Assembly: GCA_029851415.1 (NCBI GenBank)
Contig: CM056743.1
Span: 14,810,727-14,874,726 of the forward strand
DNA length: 64,000 bases
Reading direction: 5' to 3'
Source: Eretmocerus hayati
Taxonomy: Eukaryota > Arthropoda > Insecta > Hymenoptera > Aphelinidae
Shown piece after piece: positions 33,471 through 46,794 of the stretch. The position numbers and the translations under genes were made by a program. Each line of letters starts with the position of its first letter. The stretch's first letter is position 1. Under the pieces are notes generated by a model. That model was not told the DNA's origin. It saw only the letters and a list, made by a program, of their open reading frames with translations, and ran no database searches.

Positions 33471-34786
33471 TTTTCCTCCACGACTTACTTCTAAACTCTT
33501 AAACAAGCTTGAATTTCGCATTTCTCACGCCCTCAGATAGGACACTTTGACATTGAAGTTCACCTTCTCAGAGTGATAGTCGAGGAACTTATTCAGCCAT
33601 ATTGGTTTTGAAGAGAGGGCTTGCATAGATTTTGACGAAAAAAACTCGATAACGCCTGATTTTTTAACGTACAGCTGATGAAAAATTAGCAAAGTCAGGC
33701 TTGGCCTCATGTCTTACCAAATTGTCTGTTTAACACTGATTGATATCCTGGTCATTGATTTCTTCACCAACTTCTTCCGACTGATCTCGTCCATTTTATC
33801 TTCTGCTTCCAAACTCTGCTAGAAGTTGGAGACATATGTGAGAGTCGGATCTCACATGCTCTAGATCATTTCTTGTCCACGAATAGGACAAATACTAATT
33901 GAATCCGACCACGAGCTGAAACTTCATCAATAAGACGAAATAATTTTACTTCCAACTTCACACTGATACTATCTAGATTTTTCATTCAAGCTATCAAAAT
34001 TTCATATCCATACAAAAAAGCTATTCAAAATACAAAAAGATTCTTCCTTCGTCGTCTGACTATAGCCTGCCTCATTCTACTTGCTCTCGCATGTTCACGC
34101 GCTATTCATCAGTCAGATATGGTGATTTGCCGCTCCAGTTGGGCTCGTAGCATAGTGTATACTATACATATACATACGTATAGACATGGACTCTGACACA
34201 GCCAATCGATAAATTCACTCGCGTGTCCATTTGACTTATCTGCTTCGTTTGACGGGTAAACACGATGTGCGTACACATATACTTGCACGCATGAAACGTT
34301 CAGTTCTCAGGGAAATCTCCCTCTGCGTTATTTTTCTTCTATTTTTATATTTAACCATAAAATCGTTCAAACATAATCGAGAGGCAATATTTGCGCACCG
34401 TATATATATTATCATCATTTGTATATTATCCAAGTCAACGGAGCATCTCATTCCTCTTTCAACTCTATGCATGATTATGTAGCTAGTGTACAGGTATTAA
34501 ACTAGACTTACTGATAATATTATCTCACACGCATCGACTGCGTGCATGGATGTATAATTTCATAGAGTCAAAGAGACCAGAATATCTCGGTATATCGATT
34601 CATTGTAAAAACAAGCAATTCGAATGTTTTCATAAGAATAGGTCTGTTTCTCCGCATCGAAATTTTCTTCTCATTTATGGTAGTGAAACTTGAGGCAGTT
34701 TCCTCCTAGATCTGTGGTTATCATCAAAATTCCGATAAAGCTCTTTTTTCCCACCTTCAACATCCAAACTTCGGTAGTTACGGTGA
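33471..34786. other. Unassigned sequence
   Basis: No gene was recognised. It contains an interrupted TA/ATAC tract near 34157-34185. Confidence 0.35.
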
Positions 34787-35335
34787 TTCCAGACCGTACC
34801 AAAGTGTTCCAGATCGTCCCAGACCATTCCACACAATCCCAGGTCATTCCGGACCATTCAAAACCATGCCAGATTGTACCAAACCGTACAAAATCTTTCT
34901 AGACCATTCCAGACCGTTCTAGACCGTATTAAACTCTCCCAGATCATTTTGATTCCAACTCATTTCAGACCGTTCCAAACCATGCTAGATTGTTTCAGAT
35001 CGTCAGCAGTCTTCCAGACTGTTCTGGATCATTTCATACCGGACCAAACCATCCATGTACCAAAGCATCGACCCACCCACTCACCAACCCATCCACCAGA
35101 CCATTTCAGGCCCTCAAACCGTACTATACCGCACCAGACCATACCAGAACGGAATCAGATCGTTCCAGATCGGACCTAACCATCCGTCTACACAACCAAT
35201 GCCCTGCCCACTCACAAACTCATCCACCTCACCATTTCCGGACATTACAGACCTTTCCAGATCGTCCGACAATAATCAGAATCGTCCATGACCGTCCCGA
35301 ATCATTCTAAAATGGACCAAACCATCCATCTACCC
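34787..35335. repeat. Minisatellite with exact 10-bp period (TTCCAGACCA)
   Basis: From TTCCAGACCG at 34787, consecutive 10-base words read as variants of TTCCAGACCA/G with almost no insertions for about twenty units. The phase then breaks and resumes to about 35335, interrupted by CCACCCACTCACCAACCCAT-type tracts at 35065 and 35205. Open frames along it are by-products of the repeat. Confidence 0.85.
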
Positions 35336-37040
35336 GACCACCGACCCACTCACCACTCTTCAACCAATTCGCCCATTAACCCATTCGTGACCCATACCCA
35401 TATGGTCAATCACCATTAAATTTCATACCTTCCATATGGGAAACCCGATAAGCGGAATGTGGAGTGACAAATTTTGTTTGGGCGTTCAGTCATCATAATT
35501 TCTCGTTTATGGCCTGGAAACCCCTGGAATACTATAGAATAATACTCCGACTATAGAAAAACCGTGAAGTATAAATAACCAATTTCCAAGAGAAGCTTAG
35601 ATCCTCCTATTGAAGGCAAGTAATTCATGGAACACCATCCTCGCACACCAGAAGGATCATTCTGGGAAATTCCAAATTTCCAGTGTCTTTCCAAATCTAC
35701 TTTCTTATTTTCTGATAGGTGGCAGAAATTGTCTGATACACTTTTCGATTGAAAACCTTCTCGCGAAATTTTTTCTGGGAATACTTCCTTCCTGATACTG
35801 ATTGCTAGATTACTCTTGGAGCCCGTTTTACAAAAAAATTTTTATACCCCACAACAGTTTTTTCGGCCGGGTAATTAATTCTATCTTGAGAATGTTGTAT
35901 CGATTCGTGAAGGATTCTAGGGAATTCAATAGGGCACCCAAGAATCTCAATTAAAATCTCGATTCTGTGGATAAAAAAGCTCGGTTAAGTATTTAAATGA
36001 ACCCAATACTTATCCCTGTGTAGAATCTCCATTACATAAACGACCAAAAGGAATGGAAAACACGTTTTAGGTTATGATTCAAGGTCACCATGAACAACGT
36101 TTCTGTGCTGAACTAGATGTATATAATTCGAAAAGTGAAACTTGCCAAACTAGTTCAAAGGTACGAGGGCGAGTTGCAAGGATAAACTTTTGAAAATTCA
36201 TCTCGTATGACGTAATTATCTACGTATATGAGCGGATCACATGACTCGTCAAAGTTTCACTCACAGTAGTTATGTAAAGAATAAATAACCTCAAAGTATT
36301 CTTCTGTCTTTGCTGGTCATCACATTGATCATTTAAAAATATTCGTCCACACGATTCACTCGCACTTTTTTGACTCTTAATTTTGAATTCAATAACTGAT
36401 CCAATCAAATTTCTCATAAATTGCTGGCTCAACTGAGGCGATTCAACGTGAAAGGATTGCGTGTAATTTCTTTCCAAAGTTTGGATGCCTCGAACAAAGT
36501 AGGGTCGTAGAGTAAACTGAATTTTTGTCCAATTTGTATAGATGTAACGGTAGGTTCTCGTAAAAATCGTTTCCAGAGCGATATCGATATGGAAAAAATA
36601 TCAATCAGTTGATTTCGAATGCTTAAGTAATTCCTTGATACACTGATGAGGGAAAAATTAATCTCTCAAGAAAATATATCGTACGTCACAAGTAAGTCAG
36701 GAATGAGACGAAATTTTAAATTTTGATAAACAGCAAACCCAAATTGTAGTAACGTGAAGATATATAAAACTAGAGCTGTCCTAGTCTTGAATTCAATTGA
36801 ATAATTGTATAAATTTTTATCAGATCGGAGTCGATTCAAAAATCATATCAAGACGAATTATTCTCTCAATATCAAAGATAACCTACTCAGTTCCAATCGC
36901 CTGAAACATTTTGACCAAAAAATTTTAAATATGCCAGAAATTCAAAAATCGTACACACCTCTCTGTCATAAATAAAATTCGGATTTAGTGCAATATATAA
37001 GCAAGGTGTTTGACTTTCACCAAAGAAAAGTGCTACAGAA
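35336..37040. other. Unassigned sequence
   Basis: A+T-rich. No supported coding region, RNA or repeat. Confidence 0.35.
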
Positions 37041-37248
37041 CATATGTCTTTGTGTGTGAGTGAGTGCGAGTATAGCTTTCTATACCGTTGCTCCGCGTTT
37101 GCTCTCTTTATTATTCACGCTTCGCAAGTGCGCTCGAAAGAGCGAGCTGAGGTTCTTGGATGCTGTGAGGTACATACATAGCTGCAGTATGTGTGTGTGT
37201 ATATGTGTGAGTGAGAAGCGTGAGAAACGGCTGAAAGATGGGATTGTT

Positions 37249-37284
<36 letters not shown>

Positions 37285-38000
37285 TTGAGGGTGAGAAGAG
37301 GGCTATATAGTCGTCTCTTTCTCGGATCGAACATAGTCGCGGCCCTCTCTACACCCCATCTTTTGTGTCCTCCTCCTTCTCCTCTTATTCCATTCCACCT
37401 GCTTCTTCCCCTCTTTTACCATCCCTCTATCCCTATACTCAACGTCTGCTTTAGAGGTTAGGTATATATATATAACCCGGTGGGTTCTCTCCATTCCAAT
37501 CCAAACCAAACCCCAGAGTGAGGGCCACGACTCGACTACCCCATGAGAAATTCAACATTTATACACACGTGTGTGAATGTGTATGTATGTGTGAGTAATG
37601 TAGCCATCCATAACCCTCCCATTTCCTCCTCCTCTTCTTCTTCTTCTTCTTCTTCTTCTGTCTGTCTGTCTATTCTACTGCGTTATACATTGTTACATTA
37701 TAATAATATATGCAACTCACGTGCAGCAACCCGAGACTCTATTCTATTATTATTCTATACTATTTTGTTCCGGCATATACATACATATATATATACTTTC
37801 AATATCCAACTCAATCCGTATGTTACAATATGAAAATGTATGCATAGAAAATCGAATAAGTGTAAAGTTATAGACTCGTCTCGAGATATTCTCGCGACTG
37901 CAGGCAACTGCACGTGAGCTTTTTCTCTTCAGATAGATAAAAAAAAAAAAAAAAAAAAGAGAAATAGTATACAATGCCAATGTCATAGTCAAGATATTGC
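37041..38000. repeat. Microsatellite-rich block
   Basis: (GT)n at 37190, (GA)n with a G-run at 37250-37290, (CTT)n at 37630-37660, TA tracts at 37463 and 37780, and a poly-A of about 19 at 37940. Open frames here follow these tracts. No conserved coding was recognised. Confidence 0.55.
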
Positions 38001-39443
38001 AACGCGTGCGGATTATTCTAATTATTATTGTTATATTACTGAGCAGTGTACACTAGATACTTGACTCGCGTGCGGCTAATATCAGGGTCACGTCTAAGTA
38101 TATTGTAAACTTCCACAAGTTCATATTTATATGCTTTTATATTTTCATGCACACGTGGTCTACGTAACTGCAGTGATATTGTTAAAAAAAATACACGTGC
38201 TGTGATCTTGCATAGTATAGACTATTCTGGAGAATTTTTATGAGATTCAAGAAGACGTTTCTGGATAATCATAGTTTGAAGGATTGTGGAAATTTTTTAA
38301 TTACATATTTTTTCATTCTCTTTTTTCACTTTCCGTAGATCCTACGGACCCAAAGGAATCAGTTTCATATCGCCCTTTTGTTTTTGGAAGGAAATGAATC
38401 AATGATCCACGTGATCAATTTCAATGTGAATTTGTATCATTTTCAGTTATCTCCAATAGACTACTACGGAGATTAAATCTATGTCACTTCTGGGATAATT
38501 GAAAAATAGTTCAATTCCGGCTGAATTGGTATAATAATAATCGACATCCGTAAATGGTCCTGCCAAATACGGCCTTTGGAAGTTCTATATTATCAATGAA
38601 GATAACGTAAAAGTGTAATCCAACTTCAAAAGAAGTGTAATCTTGCAGAATAATTTTACCACTAAATCGCACTCATCAGACGAGGGCCAATTTATAATTT
38701 CTTTTTGAACGAGAATTTCACCAAAAAATTCACTATAGTTTGCACCTAACACACTTCCTAAACTCTTCGGATTTCTGTCATCCATTAACAATATTCTATT
38801 TCCCCAGTTCGGTCTAATTTTTTTCATCAGTATGTTTCAAATTACAAACATGATATTTTTGCACGAATCACGATTCACAATGTCTCTCTTTGAACAAGAA
38901 TGTGATGGAATATTGTGAGTATATATGGGTATTATATCGTGTAAAAATCATTTTGACAGTTTTCAACATGAGATGATATTTTTGTAATACTTCCGCCTGA
39001 CTAATACGAAAAATGGAGACGAGCTAATAATACCACGCGCAAAAATTATTTCAAGTTCAGCGGGCTGACCTATTCTACCGGTAGCTTTAGCTCATCTTAA
39101 AACTTTTCAACATACCTTCGTCAATCTCAATTATTATCCAAAACATACAGATAACTTCTTGGAGAAATAACTAAAGCAAACTCACTTCATCTCATCAACA
39201 ATTTTTTGTTCGAGTTCGTCCATCTGGCTCCAAACTAAAACAATTGCTGCCTGATCGAATGTCGCAGATCCCAGAGAAGTTTTCAAAGAACTTAAAAAGT
39301 TCCCAAAATTAGTAATCAGACAATTCAAAATACATAGATCAAGGGAGACAAGGTCAAATATTTCTGGTGATATTTCATCAAGCATGAAATCTCGGCTTCA
39401 AAATTCAAGAGGTGGTATGTACAAACTCATACTAACCCTTAAA
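38001..39443. other. Unassigned sequence
   Basis: No supported gene or repeat. Confidence 0.35.
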
Positions 39444-39520
39444 AACCAAAATACATTTCGTTCCATTTCAAAGTATTCATAACATGAATACTTTGAAATG
39501 AAACGAAATGTATTTTGGTT
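39444..39520. repeat. 77-bp near-perfect hairpin
   Basis: AACCAAAATACATTTCGTT at the left and its complement at the right bound arms of 37 bases with about one mismatch and a 3-base loop (AAC). Such perfection suggests a recent palindromic insertion or a tiny MITE. A microRNA precursor would normally have a larger loop. Confidence 0.75.
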
Positions 39521-39737
39521 ATCTAATGTGATTACTGCCTCGCCACTACTCATTCGGCTTGTAACTTTTCTTGATAAAACAGTGGCTCCTAAGAATGAGT
39601 AATGATAGATCGATTGATGATACTGAAAACAGGTTTTTTATAAAGTTCAGTGAGGTGGCGTGTTGTCAATCAGTGGACTAATCAGTCAGTCCCACCGATA
39701 ACCCTCTCAGCCATCAAACATATATTTTTTACTGAAA
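39521..39737. other. Short unassigned spacer
   Basis: Nothing recognised. Confidence 0.3.
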
Positions 39738-40065
39738 CCAGACCGAATCAGACCGAAATAGACCAGACTAGAGTGAATTCGGCCAAAACAGACCTGATTT
39801 GGACTGAACTAGAATTGATTGGTCCGAATGAGACCGTATTAGACCAAATTATACCAAACTAGGCCTGATTAAACCGAACTAGACCGAATGAGACCGGATT
39901 AGGCCGAATTGTACCGAACTAGGCGTAATTAGACCAAATTAGTGCAAACAAGACCGGATTAGATCGAATTGTACCGAACTAGGCCTAACTAAGCCGAATT
40001 AGACTAAACTAGAATTAAAGACAGCAAACTAGACATAATTGAATCGAAATAGACCGTACCATACT
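39738..40065. repeat. Minisatellite with exact 10-bp period (AGACCGAATT)
   Basis: About thirty consecutive 10-base words are variants of AGACCGAATT or AGACCGAACT, nearly without indels. The AGACC core is shared with the array at 34787, suggesting related origin or the same constraint. Confidence 0.85.
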
Positions 40066-40200
40066 AGTCCGGCAGTTCTAGTCCGGTACTAGTACAGTAA
40101 TTCTACGGTGGTATCAGTACGGTCCCAGAAGAGTACTAGTGCATTCGTAGTAGGTCTACTAGCCCTAGAAATACTTATGCAGTCCTAGCGGTCCTAGTAT
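40066..40200. repeat. CTAGTCCGGTA-type degenerate repeat
   Basis: Recurring CTAGTCCGG, TACTAGTA and GTCCTAGCGG words adjoin the 10-bp array and seem to be a further degenerate form of it. Confidence 0.55.
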
Positions 40201-41000
40201 GATTACGATCATGGCTTACACCTTATATACAGAGCTTATCTACCTGAAAATCAGAAAAAATAATGCAAGAAAGCTCAATCCAATGTGGGCGTAACCACAA
40301 TCCAAATAGCTGACTAAGAAGTAAAAGAACGAGGAAATGAGAAAGAGAGGGATCGCAATATCGCAATGGCAAAGAGATTCAGTCGTTGTGAAATTGCGAG
40401 GGTTGGTTGGCTCACCCTCTTCTGAAAGCAACTGAGGGAAAAGCCATGAGGGAGGCGTACAATTCCATCTCACAGTCATATATATATAATACTCACAGTT
40501 CTCAGTCATAGTATTACTATCCCGATCCCCTCCAACTGCAAACGTCGGAGATTTGCCATTGGCTTTTGCGACATTCGCAAACCAATGGGACTCGTACATT
40601 CAGTACAAATACAACCCACACACACACACATACACACATACACAGTTGAATCGCGCGCGCAGCTTTTACCTTTAGCTCTAACTTTGGTATATATTCCAAT
40701 TCCCGGAAACTCCTGTTGCTGTGAGAGGTACACTTGTATATTTATACAGTTTACCAGCAGTAGATTGGCTCAGTGAAAGCAATAGGAACAGCCCCTACAA
40801 TCGTCATACGCTCAGCCATTGGTTGTATAACTCCCCTCAAACGAGTTTCTTGATTTCTATTCTATATCTGGGGAACTCACTCTGTGATGCCAATTCTGAT
40901 TGGACCTCTTGCAGAACCATTTCCCTCTTTATGCTTCGACGAAGACTGAAATTTGGTTGGAGGATGGTCTAACTGACAGTGTTGATTTCCCTGATGCATT
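40201..41000. other. Unassigned, with (CA)n tract
   Basis: (CA)n at 40616-40650 and a short TA tract near 40480. Frames of 75-119 codons on the minus strand lack motifs. Confidence 0.4.
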
Positions 41001-42850
41001 TGAATTTTTTTTTTTCTTCTAGTTATATTGATTTTTTTTCTGCTACAACCAACAAGTGTGACTCGAACCATTTCAATTGATTCAATTATAGTTTGATCGA
41101 TTCTATCGTTGTTGTAAGAATATCTAGCCTTACCTGTAAACTGCAAGAACATTATAACATTCTCATGGTGGGCTGACTATTCATTGACCTTCTCTACTGC
41201 TCATCAATCATATCTCCTTATCACCACTTTGAATCTGGTTAGATCCCAGCCATATTTAGTCTATAAGTCAAACAACATCATCCTCACTATTTACAACGAT
41301 GCATTGAACATATCAATATTCTTCAAGTATCGTGTCAGCTCATGAGATCATGAAATGAATTTCATCGAATCAGACCAGAATCTAAAATATGAGCTTACAT
41401 GTACAAATGCGACAAAGTTTTTTTTTTCACGAACTCAAGAATACGGGTTTTGACAATATAAATCAATGTTTATGAGCTATTTGTTCCACCAATCATAAGA
41501 ATTTCAATTCTATTAGAAAGTTCGATCATCAGTTTATCACCTATATTGACACATGTTTAACTTGACAAAATACATCATATATCCGGGAGCTATTTTTCAG
41601 AAATAGGAGTCTTCCCGTCAAATCCATCGTACGTCTACTGATGATATTTTGTGTCAAAGTCCGAGAAGGATACATTTTCATTTAAGTCAAAGATTATGGT
41701 ATGGATCACGGGTGTGTATGGATTTTATGTTTCATACTTTCGACCATTCAACCTATCATGAACGAGGTTGAGGATCGAAAAATCAATCAATAATATGAGT
41801 ATAGATCGATCTCAGTGAATTCTTGATGAAAAAGTTTCGTGAATTCTTTGTGTATCATTTAGGTAAATTTTCAAAAGCGAATTTTTACAAGACAATTTGA
41901 CCAAAAAGTAGATATATTAGGTATTTATATCAGAGATGTAGGCACCCGGTGATTCACCGACTAATTCTGTCATTAAAATTATTTTTATATGAAAAATTTT
42001 ACAGAAATTCCGTTATATTCCACCCCAAAAATTGTTCATTCTATAAACAATTTTTGCACGAAATGAAACGGAATCTCTGACGAGAAAATAAAGAATGCCC
42101 AGAGGAAACTTTTTGTTCAGAAAATTGTCCACAAAATTGAGAATGGGTCAAAAACTGACCGTTTTGTGCAATCTTTTTCATCTCCTTTGAAACTAGAGCT
42201 AGATTTTTTATTGTACCCTGTGTCAATTTTGTGAACAATATTTCAAAGAGATGAAACGGCAATCCTACAATAGGGTTAACGATTTTCATTTCATTCCATT
42301 CTGATAATTAACCACAACCACATGGAAGATTAAATTTAAAAAAAACACAAATTCAAGGACGTATTCCATGCTTTCTTCGTAGAAAAAAGAAATCTTATCG
42401 ATCATCGTAACACATGAGCAACCATACCCAATATTCAAGGGGATAGAGCGATACACATTTCCATACTTTTGATTCATTGTATACGTAGATAAAGTTCCTT
42501 CAGCTTCGTTGGAATTATTTAACAAAAGTTCCGGTATCAGAAACGTTTTTAGAACTTTGCATGCCTTACTAGTAATCTAGTTTTGGCAGATAACCTCATC
42601 GATCCTCTTCAATGCGGATGTAATAAAACAAAGCTTCATATTTCATGATTTTTTCCCACATTTCTGTTGAAAAATACTGAACCCAATCGGAAAGTACATA
42701 ACCTTAAAAAACTTGAAAAAATTCGAAATAATATTATTATAGACTAGAATAGACGAAAGCTCTAAATAGAGTTTTGGATATAAACTGGTAACAGCCGTGT
42801 CAGTAATAAGAAGCATCCGTGCATCAATGAATTCCAGCCGCATATCCCTC
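41001..42850. other. Unassigned sequence
   Basis: Nothing recognised on either strand. Confidence 0.35.
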
Positions 42851-43167
42851 ACACTCAAAATATATACAGTATCACTCATACATACATACATATATATTTT
42901 ATGCTCGTAAAAGCCATCAGAGGGAAAGAGGCTGACGCCATTTTCGAGTACACCAGAAGCTATTCTGTATAAAGAGAATTTCACACAGTCAGTCGTTGCT
43001 TCCATACACATTAACACACACACACACACACACACACAGAGCAGCAACTCCTCCAAAGAGGAAAATGGAAAGAGGGCCATATACAGCCAAGCCAAGAGAC
43101 AGGAAGGAAAGTAGGAGAAGGAAGCAAGAGACAGAGAATATATAGTAGCAACCCACGCGCAATGTTT

Positions 43168-43198
<31 letters not shown>

Positions 43199-43770
43199 CC
43201 CTCTACAGTCGTTCACTCCAAAAGTCCAAAGCTATATTATATCCCCTTATTCCCCTGCTAACACTATATACGAGCCCCGCCCGGGATCCATATACCCCCT
43301 TTTATATACAGTCTGCAGTGAATACATAGACTCTTGCGAGGCTCTTGCCCTCTTTCACTTCAAAATATATATATCTACAGGTCGGTTGTAACCCTCCCAA
43401 GCTCATACTTTTATATCCCTCTGCAATTTTTTCTTTCTTTCGTCTCACTCTCTCACCTGCTTTATTCTTTTTCCCCTTGCAAATCCATCCATTTTGAATG
43501 ACGGATATATTCTTTCTTCTACAGAACCCTGATACCATCATTTTGTGAGACTTGAATAAAAGTATAAGAAAGGAGAGGGTGAGGAGATGGACGGGGGGTG
43601 GTAAGAAAAGCAAAGAATGAAGCGAGCCAACTTTTATGACCTGAGGCGCGCAAGAGACTCTTTTTCCAACGTGTATTCTTCCTTCCTGACTGCCATTCTG
43701 AGTTTAATACTTCGATTTTCTATGGTGTATCATAACAATCTTCGGTGAGAAAGGGAGTCAAAACATTTTT
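42851..43770. repeat. Microsatellite-rich block
   Basis: (CATA)n near 42877, (CA)n at 43013-43038 and (CTA)n at 43168-43198. Minus-strand open frames here are valine/cysteine or valine runs made by these tracts. Confidence 0.55.
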
Positions 43771-44065
43771 TATAACACCGGCACACAAAAAAAAGTATCA
43801 GTACTTTTGACCAGACCTACTTCTCATTAAATATTTTGACACGCTGAATCCGAATCCGAGGTATAGGTTAGGCCCGTTCCTATCTTGTTTTCGAGAAAAT
43901 GGTGAAAAATACAAAAATAGCGCAGAATATCACGATTTTCTCGGAAACAAGATAGGAACGGGCCTAACCTATACCTCGGATTCGGATTCAGCGTGCCAAA
44001 ATACATGAAGAAAAGTAGGTCTGGTCAATAGTACTGATACTTTTTTTTTGTGTGAAGGTGTTATA
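43771..44065. mobile_element. 295-bp MITE with long inverted arms
   Basis: TATAACACC at 43771 and GGTGTTATA ending at 44065 are the outermost pairs. CACACAAAAAAAAGTATCAG, then GACCAGACCTACTT, and an almost perfect 70-bp inner stem (43845-43910 with 43935-44000, including GGTTAGGCCCGTTCCTATCT) complete it. The spacer is about 25 bp. No coding relic is present. TATA-type ends suggest a TA target. Confidence 0.8.
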
Positions 44066-44290
44066 TTACAAAGCTTTGGAAGTATCGTTTTCTGACGATC
44101 AAACATACTTATTATTGCCTTGCTATCGATATCATCGAATACATACTGGTAAGTGCTCTGCAATGTAACATATGAATGAAAATTCCATGACCTATTTGTC
44201 AATCTTATATAATTTTATTACTTTTCATCGAGAACAATTTGCGACTCACCTCATATAGCTGTCAATTGATTTATCAGCGTTAATAATTGA

Positions 44291-45165
44291 AGGGGTGGGT
44301 GGAAAAAGGGCGTAACCGCCATTATGCCCTTTTTCCGGACATCGCTTTTTTGAGCCTCTATACCAAGATCTACCATCCCCTGAAATCCATTTTCGTAAGA
44401 CCCCAAAAACCGTCTGGCAGATGAAAGGGCGTAGCTGCTATGATAAGATGTTAAAAAGGCGTAACTGCTGTGTTATCATTTCAAAAGCAGGGCTTAATTT
44501 TTTGCTCAGCCCAACAGGATTTGGGAAAAGGGCTTAAGTACCTGACTGAAAAGATTCAGAAGGGCGTAATTACTCTGTAACAGGGCGTAAGTGAGAGCGG
44601 ATCTGGAAAAGGGGCCTAATTACCGAGGAAAAATTTTATAAAAATTCTCCAGAGCCTGGAAACGCTTTTCCACCTAATATAACGATAAAAACATGTTGTT
44701 TTACCTTCAAATTGAGTGTTTTTACCCTTCCCTAGTGAAAAGAATCTCTCGTCATTTCCACACGACTGATGGAAGCTTTTCGTGTCCATAGAACCGTGGA
44801 ACATGAATCGAATCACCCCATAGCAATCAGATATCTTTCAAAACATGCCCAGGAACACTCTCAAAAAATTTGGAGATGATTGGACTTGATCTCCAGATTT
44901 GATTCCTTTTTTTGTGAGGAAGAAGGACCGAAAATTGACCCTGTATTCGGAAAAAGGGCGTAATTGCATTTTTTGAAATTGCTGAAAAAAGCTCGAAATC
45001 AAATTTCATCCCCCGGCTAGGGTTGGGCTATTTCGAGGATGCTATCTTCTTCGAAATAAGTAAGCTCAACTCGTCCAATTATGTCTCTAGCGGTTTCTAT
45101 TAAGTTTTTATTGATTTTCTCAAAATGACCATTTTGCAATTACGCCCTTTTTCCACCCACCCCCT
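44291..45165. mobile_element. 875-bp element with GGGCGTAA motif repeats
   Basis: The terminal inverted repeats are GGGGTGGGTGGAAAAAGGGC (44292) and its complement ending at 45163, each followed by GTAA. AATTGA borders the left end and TCAATT the right, which may extend the repeat. Inside, the motif AGGGCGTAA or a one-base variant recurs about seven more times on the plus strand, and it is also the inner edge of both termini. No transposase is present. Confidence 0.7.
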
Positions 45166-46399
45166 CAATTGCAATAGCATTATTTTTACTAGACGATCCT
45201 GATTCATATTTCACAGTAATTCTAGATGTGCGATGATAAGTCTGGATGTAGAAAAAATTGGGTGATGGCGGGATAGTAAAATGAGCCGCAATCATAAATG
45301 TTAATACACACTCACATTATTCAAACTACTTGATGTCGAGTCCGTTGCTGAGCCTGAGTTGCTGCGTGCGATTGGTTCTTAGTTTGTATGGGCCGATGCC
45401 GGTAATTCGTCAGGACCGTTGGCTGCCTTGGTCAAAAAGTTGTTGACACTCGCGATTTCGGTTGCCTTAAACTCATCGCTTGAGCCATTTTGCGCATCGA
45501 CTTCTCGGCATTAACGATGATACAAATTCTTCCGTTAGCAGGGTAAAAATTCTCACGACCCGGACATTGAACAGGAATAAATTACATACTTGCTGTGGCT
45601 CATGTCGCATCAATTCATTTTGATGGTGCTCTAATTCATGTCGTGCAAATTGAGAAGATTTGCATGGACTAGGTGCCTAATGAACAATAGATCGCATTTG
45701 CTAATGGTGAAATCTCGTCTGTTGATGGATTCTAAATGCAATTTGCTCATGCCACTCTCATAGTAACCAAATAACCAAGAATAGTTGCACAAAAACATTT
45801 TCACACTCACTTTGATCACTTTCCATTTCACTAATGTTTCACAAGTATTATCCGCTTGTTTGCTGTTGCTCATTCGACGATTTTGCCACAATTAAATCGC
45901 TCAATCGTGGGGAATAAACCAAACGACGTTTATCCTTCTTATTCGCGAAGTTGTCGACTAGAAATCGAAATACTCCCGATGCGAGTATAGCAAATATCCC
46001 ATTTCTCATATGGAACTTTTCAAGTAAAGATGTACATTGCGAGAATCGGTAGAAAGTCCCGAACGACTCTGTATTAATTCCGGAAGATAATCAGGTAAAT
46101 TTCCCAAGTGACTATACAATTTTTCTAGTTTGCGCAACTGAAATTTTGCAGAGTACGGTTTCAGAAATAATCAAGAAAGGCTCTTGAGTATTTCCAGTTC
46201 CGATCGGGAAAAAAATCAGATCAAATCCGGACTTTTCCCAAGACCAAATTCTCTTGATTAGAATCAGTACTTTTTCCAGAGTGATTCTGGAATAATTCCA
46301 GAGGATATGCGTCCATGACACGCGAATCTCAACGCCTCTGGAATATTTCCAGAATCTTTTTTCTCAGGGCGCCAATTTAAATCTTTTTTTTTCTGGGAA
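45166..46399. other. Unassigned sequence
   Basis: No supported gene. A GC-richer patch at 45340-45540 has no continuous frame. Confidence 0.35.
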
Positions 46400-46767
46400 A
46401 ATTAAGACAGTTCTACTCCGGTTGATCGAAATCAGACGGACTTCAGCTTATTTTAAATGTACTAAGAAAATTTTCTGGAATAAGCTAAGATACGGTGAAA
46501 CATGTTGTGGTTGACCGAAATGGTTGGAAAAATCGCTCAATGGGGCAACTTGAGTACACCCTTTTGCAAGCTCGCGAAAAATCATTTTAAAAAAAATCGT
46601 GATATCTCGGTTCTGGTTTGTCAATTTTAAAGTTGTTTTAACTCATTTCGAAGGTCGTGAAACAAGCTTCAAAATGCGATACAAGACGTTGCAAAATATT
46701 AAAGTGGGCCAAAACTTTCAGCAAAACGGCTTAAGGAGTGGGGGGCATATCCGGTACACTCACCTTA
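46400..46767. repeat. GTACCCAAC-family repeat, partial copy
   Basis: Two diverged ~200-bp direct units each end in the box (GGGGCAACTTGAGTACAC at 46538, GGGGGCATATCCGGTACACT at 46741) and contain CAAGCTTCAAAAT-type and GACCRAAA segments, as in 22476-23413. The right end reads CACTCACCTTA. The left end was not found. Confidence 0.6.
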
Positions 46768-46794
46768 TAAGTATCCAATATGTTCAAAAAGTTC

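Noticed and set aside
34874..35310. Proline/threonine/glutamine-rich open frames of 78-106 codons
   Set aside because: Translations of the 10-bp minisatellite in several frames; they are by-products of its base composition.
37060..37461. 133-codon plus-strand frame and overlapping minus-strand frames
   Set aside because: Composed of (GA)n, G-run and pyrimidine tract translations.
42643..43095. 150-codon minus-strand frame with cysteine/valine runs
   Set aside because: The runs come from a (CA)n microsatellite. The rest has no recognisable family.
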